Positions 57,219 through 64,000 of a DNA stretch of 64,000 nucleotides are shown here, one piece after another. Both the position numbers and the translations under genes were made by a program. Every line of letters begins with the position of its first letter. Position 1 is the first letter of the stretch. The DNA is from Pelomicrobium methylotrophicum. GTDB lineage: Bacteria > Pseudomonadota > Gammaproteobacteria > Burkholderiales > UBA6910. The DNA lies in the NCBI RefSeq assembly GCF_008014345.1, contig NZ_VPFL01000003.1, positions 140,434-204,433 on the forward strand, written 5' to 3'. The notes below the pieces were generated by a model. That model saw nothing but the letters and a program-made list of their open reading frames with translations. It did not search any database and was not told the origin of the DNA.

Positions 57219-58088
57219 TTATTTGCGGGCACGTTTCATGGCGGTGGCCTGGGTGAACAGCGCCTGGCGGTCGGCACCTGTCAACTTTGCCACCACGGCG
57301 GCGGCGCGGCTGGCGGGAAGCTCGTCGATCAGCGCCGCGAGCAGCGACGTGGCGTCGAAGGTGGCTGCAAGCTCGTCCCCTGGCGCCCGTGCATGCACGA
57401 TGATGACGAATTCCCCCCGCTGGCGGGCCGGGTCGGTCTCGAGCCAGGCCACGATGTCCTGCGGAGCGCCTTCGACGAACGCTTCGTGGACCTTCGTGAG
57501 CTCCTTGGCCAGGGTGATGCGGCGGCTTTCGCCCAACGTCTCACCGATCGCCCGCACGCTGTCGACGATGCGGTGGGGCGCCTCGTAGAACACGATCGGA
57601 AAGTTAAGCTCCCTGAGAGCGGTCAAGGCCTCTCGGCGCGCCTTGGGCCTGGAGGGCAGAAAGCCATAGAAGAGAAACGGCCCGCCCCCCACACCGGCGG
57701 CCGAGAGCGCGCAGAGCGCGGCGTTTGCCCCCGGCACTGGGACGACCGGGTAACCGCGCCGCCGCGCCTCCGCCACCAGCTGGGCGCCGGGATCGCTGAT
57801 GGCCGGCGTGCCCGCATCGCTCACCAGCGCCACCGATTTTCCCGCCTCGAGAAAGCCCACCACTGTTTCGGTGGCCCGTCGCTCGTTGTGCTCATGGAGC
57901 GCGACGAGACGCTTGGACAAGTTATAGTGGGAAAGGAGCCGAGCGGTCACGCGCGTGTCTTCGGCCGCCACCACCTCGACCGCGGCCAGCACGTCGAGCG
58001 CACGAAAGCTTAAGTCGCGAAGATTCCCAATGGGTGTAGCCACCACATATAATGTGCCTTTCGCGGGCCCGGCGTCCTTCGAATGCAA
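57219..58088 (-). CDS. rsmI: 16S rRNA (cytidine1402-2'-O)-methyltransferase
   Basis: A 289-residue SAM enzyme working on the same nucleotide as RsmH. Motifs: LYVVATPIGNLRDLSFRAL near 13-31, AEDTRVTARLL near 41, VSDAGTPAISDPGAQLV near 88-104 and VFYEAPHRIVDSVRAI near 166. The only plausible start is a TTG at 58088, 12 codons before the conserved core. This start overlaps the divergent lipoprotein gene by 6 bases, which is unusual. Confidence 0.93.
   Translation of the reverse strand: MHSKDAGPAKGTLYVVATPIGNLRDLSFRALDVLAAVEVVAAEDTRVTARLLSHYNLSKRLVALHEHNERRATETVVGFLEAGKSVALVSDAGTPAISDPGAQLVAEARRRGYPVVPVPGANAALCALSAAGVGGGPFLFYGFLPSRPKARREALTALRELNFPIVFYEAPHRIVDSVRAIGETLGESRRITLAKELTKVHEAFVEGAPQDIVAWLETDPARQRGEFVIIVHARAPGDELAATFDATSLLAALIDELPASRAAAVVAKLTGADRQALFTQATAMKRARK
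58024..58053 (+). promoter_or_regulatory. Promoter of the LppC/LpoA-like gene
   Basis: TTCCCA (58024-58029), 18 bases, then a perfect TATAAT (58048-58053), about 30 bases before the ATG at 58083. It lies within the first codons of rsmI on the opposite strand. Confidence 0.5.
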
Positions 58089-59234
58089 CGTCTGTTCCTG
58101 CTCCTCGCAGCGCTCGTCCTCGGACTATACGGCATCCCCGCTGCCCCCGCCAACGGGCACCGCCCCGCGCTCAAGGCGTCCTGGAGCCATGTCCAACTTG
58201 CCCAGGTCGCTGCGGATACCGCCGGTGACTTGACGCCGGGTCCATGGCGCGCGGTCGCCCACGTTGCGCTCCTTCTGCCGCTCAAATCCGCAGACTTCGC
58301 CAATGCGGCGGAAATGGTGCGCCAGGGGTTCCTGGTCGCGGCGGAAAGCGGAGGGCGTCCCCCCTTTCCGATCCGCGTGTATGCGACCCAGGCAGACACC
58401 GCCAGCATCCTGACCGCGTATGAGGACGCGATCCGCAACGGCGCGGCGGTGGTAGTGGGCCCGCTCACCCGCGACGGCGTCGGCACCCTGGCAGCCAGCG
58501 GCCGAGTGAGCGTGCCCACCCTGGCGCTGAATACCATCGACGCGCCCGCCGCGACACTGCCCCGCGAACTCTATCTTTTCGGACTCAGCGTGGAGGGTGA
58601 AGCCCGGCAGATCGCCCGGCTCGCCTTCACGCCGGAGCGCCCGCGGGCGTTTGTGATCAGCTCTGACACCGCGCTTGCCCGGCGTCTCCACGAGGCGTTC
58701 GTGCGGGCGTGGATCGCCACAGGCGGCTCCGTGGCAGGCGAGTTTTTCCCACTGGACGGCGGTCCCGAGGCCTGGACGGCGCTGCGCCGCCATGCGAGCG
58801 CGCCGGACGCCATCGTCTTCCTCGCCTTGGAGCACGACAAGGCGCGGCTTATTCGCCCCTACTTGGACCCCGCCATGCCGGTGTTCGCCACCTCTCTCGT
58901 CTACGCCGGCGCCGACGACCCGGTGGGGAACTTCGATCTGAACGGCGTACGGTTCGTGGACATGCCCTGGCTGCTGACGCCCGACCACCCGGCGGTCATG
59001 ACCTATCCCCGGCCGGCCTTACCGGTGAGCGCCGATCTGGAGCGGCTCTACGCCCTCGGCATCGACGCGTACCGGCTGTCGCTGGAGATCGCCCGCCTGC
59101 CGGCGCCCGGTACCGTGCACCTCGACGGTGTCTGTGGCGACCTACGGCTGAATGAGGATCGCCAGTTCGAGCGAACGCTGGTCTCGGCCCAGTTCGCCGG
59201 TGGCCAAGTGCGGGTTTTGCGGAGGCTGCCCTGA
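58083..59234 (+). CDS. LppC/LpoA-like periplasmic protein, penicillin-binding-protein activator family
   Basis: A 383-residue exported protein: signal peptide (about 1-23, no lipobox cysteine, unlike E. coli LpoA) and a periplasmic-binding-protein fold of two lobes (HVALLLPLKSADFANAAEMVRQGF near 60, VVVGPLTRDGVGTLA near 124). LpoA activates PBP1A across the wall; this form has only the C-terminal-like domain, common in betaproteobacteria. Its position beside rsmI and yraN matches the conserved rsmI-lpoA-yraN-diaA-dolP order of enterobacteria. Confidence 0.85.
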   Translation: MQRLFLLLAALVLGLYGIPAAPANGHRPALKASWSHVQLAQVAADTAGDLTPGPWRAVAHVALLLPLKSADFANAAEMVRQGFLVAAESGGRPPFPIRVYATQADTASILTAYEDAIRNGAAVVVGPLTRDGVGTLAASGRVSVPTLALNTIDAPAATLPRELYLFGLSVEGEARQIARLAFTPERPRAFVISSDTALARRLHEAFVRAWIATGGSVAGEFFPLDGGPEAWTALRRHASAPDAIVFLALEHDKARLIRPYLDPAMPVFATSLVYAGADDPVGNFDLNGVRFVDMPWLLTPDHPAVMTYPRPALPVSADLERLYALGIDAYRLSLEIARLPAPGTVHLDGVCGDLRLNEDRQFERTLVSAQFAGGQVRVLRRLP

Positions 59235-59575
59235 CCCGCACCGCCGGCCAGGACGCCGAGCGTCGCGCCGCCCAGTGGCTCGAGAGCCAAGGGCTTACGC
59301 TGGTACACGCCAATTACCGCTGCCGGTTCGGGGAGATCGACCTGGTGATGCGCGATGGCGAAGCGCTGGTCTTCGTCGAGGTACGGATGCGCAGCCGCGA
59401 AGGCTTCGGCGGGGCCGCTGCCAGCATCGACTGGCGCAAGCGTGAGAAGCTCGTCCGGGCAGCTCGCCACTACCTGTCACGCCTGCCGCGAGTGCCGGCC
59501 TGCCGTTTCGACGCGGTGCTGATCGACGGCGAAGGGCGCCCGCAATGGATACGTTCAGCCTTCGACGCGCAATGA
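59231..59575 (+). CDS. YraN family protein (endonuclease-like fold), CTG start
   Basis: A 114-residue UPF0102/YraN protein: TRTAGQDAERRAAQWLESQG at the start, NYRCRFGEIDLVMRDGEALVFVEVRMR near 31-57. The family has a Holliday-junction-resolvase-like fold and uncertain function. No ATG, GTG or TTG lies ahead of the conserved start. The first in-frame codon that fits is CTG at 59231, overlapping the upstream TGA as CTGA and preceded by GGAGG at 5 bases. A GTG at 59345 would delete the conserved third. CTG is therefore proposed as start. Confidence 0.82.
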   Translation: MTRTAGQDAERRAAQWLESQGLTLVHANYRCRFGEIDLVMRDGEALVFVEVRMRSREGFGGAAASIDWRKREKLVRAARHYLSRLPRVPACRFDAVLIDGEGRPQWIRSAFDAQ

Positions 59576-59627
59576 GAGAGGCGTTCCAGGCGCCGGCACG
59601 CCAGCTTCTGTTAACATTCCAGCCTAG

Positions 59628-60233
<606 letters not shown>

Positions 60234-60236
60234 CCA

Positions 60237-60803
60237 ATGCCCAAGAACCTCATCCTCGTTGCGCTTGCCCTGCCCCTGCTGTCGGCGTGCGCGCCGGCGG
60301 TCATCGCCACCGGTGCGGGCGTGGCGGCCGTGTCTGCCGTCGACCGGCGCACCACCGGCGTCCAGATCGAAGACCAGGCGATCGAGCTCAAGTCCGCCAA
60401 CCGCATCAGCCAGAAACTCGGCAATCAGGTGCACGTCAACGTGACGAGCTTCAATCGCAACGTCCTGCTGAGCGGCGAAGCGCCGACGGAGAGCCTCAAG
60501 CAGGAGGTGGAGAACATCGTGCGGAGCGTGGAAAACGTGCGCTCCATCACCAACGAGATCGTGATCGCCAACCCGAGCTCGTTCGCCTCCCGCTCCAACG
60601 ATGCCTATCTCACGTCCAAGGTCAAGGCGCGCTTCATCGACAATGGCGTGTTCAACCCGCTGCACGTCAACGTCACCACTGAGAATGGCGTGGTTTACCT
60701 CATGGGGCTGGTGACGCGGAAGGAGGCGGAGAAGGCGGTGGAAATCGCCCGCACCACCGGAGGAGTCCGAAAGGTCGTCAAGGTGTTCGAGTACATCGAC
60801 TAG
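60237..60803 (+). CDS. dolP: Outer-membrane lipoprotein with two BON domains (DolP-like)
   Basis: A 188-residue lipoprotein: signal peptide ending in the lipobox LLSACAP with the modified cysteine near residue 18, then two BON domains (about 48-115 and 125-187). E. coli DolP (YraP) supports outer-membrane and BAM integrity at division sites. It starts 3 bases after the SIS gene, in the conserved yraN-diaA-dolP order. Confidence 0.9.
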   Translation: MPKNLILVALALPLLSACAPAVIATGAGVAAVSAVDRRTTGVQIEDQAIELKSANRISQKLGNQVHVNVTSFNRNVLLSGEAPTESLKQEVENIVRSVENVRSITNEIVIANPSSFASRSNDAYLTSKVKARFIDNGVFNPLHVNVTTENGVVYLMGLVTRKEAEKAVEIARTTGGVRKVVKVFEYID

Positions 60804-60846
60804 CAACGCAAACGCCGCCACGCAAAGGGTGGGACAGGAGGCTTCA

Positions 60847-61353
60847 GTGACGACGTCCGCCGCCGGACTCCGCCCGCCGGACTTCGAGGCCAAGATTTGT
60901 GGGCCGGACCAATTACCGGTGCGGCTGGCCGGCATCGACCGTCCTTTGGTGTTCACCAACGGCTGCTTCGACCTGCTGCACCGGGGCCACGTGACCTATC
61001 TTTCCCAAGCGAAGGCCCTGGGTCGGAGCCTCCTGGTGGCGTTGAACACGGACGAATCGGTGCGGCGGCTGGGCAAGGGTGCGGACCGTCCCATCAACGC
61101 CCTCGAGGACCGCATGGCGGTCATCGCCGCCCTAGGCTGCGTGGACCTGGTCACCTGGTTCGACGAGGACACGCCGCTTTCCCTCATCCAGCGCTGCCGC
61201 CCGGAAGTGCTGGTGAAAGGAGGGGATTGGCCTCTTGAGCGCATCGTGGGCGCCCGGGAAGTGCGAAGCTGGGGTGGACGGATCGTCTCAATCCCGTTTC
61301 AATTCGACCGCTCGACCACCTCAGTCATTGAGCGGATTCGACGCCAAGGGTAG
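60847..61353 (+). CDS. rfaE2: D-glycero-beta-D-manno-heptose 1-phosphate adenylyltransferase
   Basis: A 168-residue nucleotidyltransferase making ADP-heptose for LPS core. FTNGCFDLLHRGHVTYLSQA near 37-56 is the cytidylyltransferase-like motif; the end STTSVIERIR is typical. It corresponds to the C-terminal domain of HldE as a separate protein. GTG at 60847 with GGAGG at 5 bases is chosen over an earlier GTG at 60829. Confidence 0.93.
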   Translation: MTTSAAGLRPPDFEAKICGPDQLPVRLAGIDRPLVFTNGCFDLLHRGHVTYLSQAKALGRSLLVALNTDESVRRLGKGADRPINALEDRMAVIAALGCVDLVTWFDEDTPLSLIQRCRPEVLVKGGDWPLERIVGAREVRSWGGRIVSIPFQFDRSTTSVIERIRRQG

Positions 61354-61374
61354 CCGCAGCCTCCCTGGAAAGCG

Positions 61375-62019
61375 TCATTCGCAGGCCACCGCTTTGAGCT
61401 CGCTGCCCGGAAACTGGGTCTGCAGCCCCGCAAGGCGCGCCGCCTGTTCGCTGTCGGGATCTTTGATCAGGAATGCCACCAGGGTCGTGCGCTGAGGTCG
61501 CTGCTCGATGACAGCCGTGGTGATGCCCTTCGAACGCACGTCCGCCAGGAAGCGGTTCGCCAGCTCCTCGGAACGAAACACTCCCAGAGAAATGGCGTTG
61601 CGGAACCGCCCCGGTTCCTGGACGAGGAAATACTCCGTGATCCCGTGCTTGCGCAACAGGGCGATGCGCTGGTCGACCTGGGCTGGATCGGCGGGCGGCG
61701 GGAGGTAGACCCAGTAGCCGGCGTTCTGCTCCACGCTGCGCTGCGTCGCCTTGCCCTGCAATCCTGCGGCCGCCAGGGCAGAAGCGGCTCGTTCGGCCTC
61801 GGCGCTGGGAAACCCGCTCCATTCGACACACGTGGTCCCGCGCCCGGAGCCGGACCGCGGCGCGTTCTCCGCTTTCTCTTCGAAGGCGACAATGCGAATC
61901 TTTTCCGGATTGATCTGCTGATGCAGCAGGTTGGACTCGCCTCCATCGGACGGCCGCAGAACCCAATAGCCGGCCACTGCTCCATTGGCGAGCAGCAACA
62001 GGAGAAACAGCGTTCTCAT
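61375..62019 (-). CDS. SPOR-domain membrane protein
   Basis: A 214-residue protein with an N-terminal membrane helix (about 2-22) and a C-terminal SPOR domain (about 110-190: GYWVYLPPPADPAQVDQRIALL, SLGVFRSEELANRFLADVR). SPOR domains bind denuded peptidoglycan at the septum. The middle is unstructured. It overlaps coaX by 4 bases at its start, the usual coaX-SPOR pairing in betaproteobacteria. Confidence 0.85.
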   Translation of the reverse strand: MRTLFLLLLLANGAVAGYWVLRPSDGGESNLLHQQINPEKIRIVAFEEKAENAPRSGSGRGTTCVEWSGFPSAEAERAASALAAAGLQGKATQRSVEQNAGYWVYLPPPADPAQVDQRIALLRKHGITEYFLVQEPGRFRNAISLGVFRSEELANRFLADVRSKGITTAVIEQRPQRTTLVAFLIKDPDSEQAARLAGLQTQFPGSELKAVACE

Positions 62020-62750
62020 GGGCAAGCGCCCTCTGAGGCGATGCACACGATCCCCTCGAGTACCAGGTGTTCCACCATCTCCGCCGGCAGCTCCAGGTGG
62101 GCCCGAAGCAACGCCGCGTCTCCGCCAGCCAGAACGATCACGGGCGGCACCCCCAAGTCCTCACTGAAGCGGGCCACCATGTGCTTCACTGCCCCCACCA
62201 GCGCGAGCAGGGCACCGCTGTAGACCGCGTTGGCCGTGTTCTTTGGATAGAAGTCGAACCGGCCGATCCCCCGATCGAGGGCTGAGGAGCGCTCCGCCAG
62301 CGCCTGGAGCATGAGCCCATGGCCCGGCACGATGATGCCGCCTCGAAACCGGCCGTGATCGTCGACCATATCTGCCGTCATTGCGGTCCCCGCGTTCACG
62401 ACCAGGCAAGCCCGCCCAAACCTCCGCCAAGCAGCGACCATGGCCGCCCAGCGGTCGCTGCCCAGCTGATGCGGGTCCGCGTAGCCGTTGGTCACTCCGC
62501 ACTGGAAGCGCTGCGGCACGATCTCGATCAGCGCCACGCTCCATTCCGAGCACAGCCTTCGCACCGCTTCCATGGCCTCGGGCCCAGCGACGTTGGAGAA
62601 GGCCACCCGAGACGGACGGTCGAGCTTCGCCAATTGCCCGATCACCACGCCCGCCTCTGCTGTAGCCCCGGACCCCATGGCCAGCCACTGTCTACCATCG
62701 TGGAGCCCCCATTTGATCCGGGTATTGCCCGCGTCGATCGCAAGAATCAA
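62016..62750 (-). CDS. coaX: Type III pantothenate kinase
   Basis: A 244-residue ASKHA kinase, first step of coenzyme A synthesis. LAIDAGNTRIKWGLHDG near 3-19, GSDRWAAMVAAWRRFG near 97-112 and VVNAGTAMTADMVD near 117-130 are family motifs. Start is a TTG at 62750 behind AGGAGG, overlapping the birA stop by 4 bases; no ATG suits. Confidence 0.93.
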   Translation of the reverse strand: MILAIDAGNTRIKWGLHDGRQWLAMGSGATAEAGVVIGQLAKLDRPSRVAFSNVAGPEAMEAVRRLCSEWSVALIEIVPQRFQCGVTNGYADPHQLGSDRWAAMVAAWRRFGRACLVVNAGTAMTADMVDDHGRFRGGIIVPGHGLMLQALAERSSALDRGIGRFDFYPKNTANAVYSGALLALVGAVKHMVARFSEDLGVPPVIVLAGGDAALLRAHLELPAEMVEHLVLEGIVCIASEGACP

Positions 62751-63742
62751 CGGCCCCCTCCTGCTTCGACAGCCGGCCTCAGACTGACCTCCCCGGCCGA
62801 GAAGCGGTAGCGGCCGTGAACGGTATCGAGGATGAGCTCTCCGTTCTCTCCCACCCCGCAGGCAACGCCCTCCCATGCTCGGCCATCCGGCAGAACGACC
62901 CGTACCGGCCGGTCACGATAGGCATGCATGGCGTCCCATTCGGCGCGCCGAGGCGCAAACCCTTCCTGAGCGAACCGTTCGAGCGCCGAATTAAGCTCGA
63001 TCAGTATGGCCGCCAGCAGTCGGTTGCGATCGGGTCTGCCATCCATGATCGATGCCAGATCGGCCACGGGCTGTCCCGCCCGCACCGCCAGCTCGGTAGG
63101 CACACGGATGTTGAGACCGATGCCAATCACCGTCGCCGTCGGTCCCAGCGCGTCACCCTGCACCTCGACCAGAATACCGGCAAGCTTCCTACCGCGGTGC
63201 ATCAAGTCGTTCGGCCATTTGAGCTCGATTCCCCGGGCACCCAGCGCTTCCAGCGCTCTGGCGGTGGCGAGCCCCACCGCCAGGCTCAAGCCACCGAGCG
63301 CGCCGACGCCGTGGTCGAAGCGCCACAAGAGAGAGAAAGTGAGGGAGCCGCCCAGCACCGCATACCAGGGGCGTCCGGCCCGACCCCGACCGGCCGTCTG
63401 CACCTCGGCGGCGAGCACCAAGCCGTGGGACGCCCCTTGGGCGGCGCGGGCGAGCAGCTCGGTGTTGGTCGAGGCGACGCAGTCGAGAACTTGCACCTCC
63501 AAGGGGACGCCGGCCCTCGCCAGCTGTTGCCCGACCTCACGGGCATCGAGCCAATGGATCGGTTCGACAAGCTGGTAACCGCGCCCGGGGACGCGATGCA
63601 CGGTGACGCCCAGCGCATTCACGTCCCGCAGCGCGTTCCAGACCGTGCCCCGGGAAACGCCGAGCTGGCGCGCAATGGTTTCGCCGGAGTGGAGCCTTCC
63701 GTCGCCGATGAGCCGGAGCACTGGCAGGCTGAGTGGATTCAT
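62747..63742 (-). CDS. birA: Bifunctional biotin--protein ligase/biotin operon repressor
   Basis: A 331-residue protein: winged helix at 1-65 (SGETIARQLGVSRGTVWNAL) and a ligase domain with AGRGRAGRPWYAVLGGSL near 117-134 and ELKWPNDLMHRGRKLAGILVE near 173-193. It attaches biotin to carboxylase subunits and can repress biotin genes. It begins the birA-coaX-SPOR unit. Confidence 0.95.
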   Translation of the reverse strand: MNPLSLPVLRLIGDGRLHSGETIARQLGVSRGTVWNALRDVNALGVTVHRVPGRGYQLVEPIHWLDAREVGQQLARAGVPLEVQVLDCVASTNTELLARAAQGASHGLVLAAEVQTAGRGRAGRPWYAVLGGSLTFSLLWRFDHGVGALGGLSLAVGLATARALEALGARGIELKWPNDLMHRGRKLAGILVEVQGDALGPTATVIGIGLNIRVPTELAVRAGQPVADLASIMDGRPDRNRLLAAILIELNSALERFAQEGFAPRRAEWDAMHAYRDRPVRVVLPDGRAWEGVACGVGENGELILDTVHGRYRFSAGEVSLRPAVEAGGGR

Positions 63743-63793
63743 GACGGCGCTAGCTTAGGGACGGAGCGCGAGCGGTGTAAAGTCCCGCGATGC

Positions 63794-63829
63794 GGGGTGG
63801 GGTGTTGGGGCGTGGGGGTGGGAGGTGGG
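63794..63829 (+). other. G-quadruplex-capable tract upstream of birA
   Basis: Five or more runs of three to five G separated by one to four bases on the plus strand, followed at 63831-63850 by a GCGGCCG/CGGCCGC hairpin. The stretch between birA and the rRNA terminator carries no gene. Confidence 0.6.
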
Positions 63830-63857
63830 CGCGGCCGGGGGGGCGGCCGCTTCAAAT

Positions 63858-63887
63858 GACAAAGCCCTCCGTTGGGAGGGCTTTGTC
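63858..63887 (-). terminator. rRNA operon terminator
   Basis: A 13-base perfect stem (GACAAAGCCCTCC with its complement) and a 4-base loop, 11 bases beyond the 5S 3' end on the minus strand; the descending arm is followed by a short T-containing stretch. Typical intrinsic terminator. Confidence 0.85.
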
Positions 63888-63898
63888 GTCGGTCAGGG

Positions 63899-64000
63899 TG
63901 CCTGGCGGTGACCTACTTTCGCGGGGGCGGGCCCCCACTATCATCGGCGCGGCGCCGTTTCACGGCCCTGTTCGGGATGGGAAGGGGTGGGTCCGACGCG
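63899..64000 (-). rRNA. rrf: 5S ribosomal RNA (3' part; 5' end outside window)
   Basis: The minus strand reads the CCCATCCCGAACAGGGCCGTGAAAC core, GCGCCGATGATAGT and the closing CGCGAAAGTAGGTCACCGCCAGGCA, which are 5S landmarks. About 100 of some 115 nt are present; the 5' strand of helix I lies outside. An rRNA operon therefore enters the window from the right. Confidence 0.93.

Overview
This 64 kb window is a GC-rich chromosomal segment. Gene order and protein types point to a betaproteobacterium. The markers are rpsU-yqeY, rpsP-rimM-trmD-rplS, pilC-pilD-coaE-zapD-yacG, secA-argJ-DUF815-mutT and a complete mraZ-to-lpxC division and cell-wall (dcw) cluster with a meso-diaminopimelate type MurE. 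LpxC and heptose genes show a Gram-negative envelope. No genus can be named from the sequence alone.

Layout. 1-5,058: housekeeping genes (yqeY partial, rpsU, tsaD, plsY, folB, a TauE/SafE permease, xerD, an alkyl-DNA repair methyltransferase). 5,027-17,694: the main accessory region, an organosulfonate catabolic cluster transcribed leftwards from one strong promoter and faced by a divergent GntR/HutC regulator. It encodes sulfolactate sulfo-lyase SuyAB, an [Fe-S] subunit and two haem-b type membrane anchors of a succinate dehydrogenase/fumarate reductase-like complex, a sulfite-exporter-like TauE protein, a taurine/sulfonate-type ABC importer, a two-subunit class I fumarase-like hydratase, the flavoprotein subunit, and two sulfolactate dehydrogenase-like enzymes (SlcC- and ComC-type). 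17,880-21,293: ribosomal protein/tRNA modification operon and ffh. 21,367-28,611: cytochrome assembly protein, CorC-type transporter, type IV pilus pilC/pilD, coaE, zapD, yacG and a Nudix-ThiE fusion. 28,636-34,591: DUF815 ATPase, argJ, secA, M23 peptidase. 35,339-54,612: lpxC to mraZ, all leftward, mostly linked by 4-base stop/start overlaps. 54,851-55,415: RNase P RNA. 55,540-63,742: pyrC, rsmI, lipoprotein/heptose genes, coaX, birA. The right edge holds a terminator and the 3' part of a 5S rRNA gene, so an rRNA operon enters from the right.

How the parts fit. SuyAB, the two dehydrogenases and the exporter reproduce the known route that converts both sulfolactate enantiomers through sulfopyruvate to pyruvate and sulfite. 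The additional dehydrogenase-complex plus fumarase-like pair is not explained by that route. It would fit a TCA-like oxidation of a C4 sulfonate such as sulfosuccinate feeding into SuyAB. This is inference.

Other unusual points. RNase P RNA appears to carry an extra block of about 144 nt inside a near-universal motif of its specificity domain. Related short palindromic elements, each accompanied by a duplication of the neighbouring gene end, sit in the mraY-murD and ftsW-murG junctions. MurB carries an in-frame insertion. YraN seems to start at CTG.
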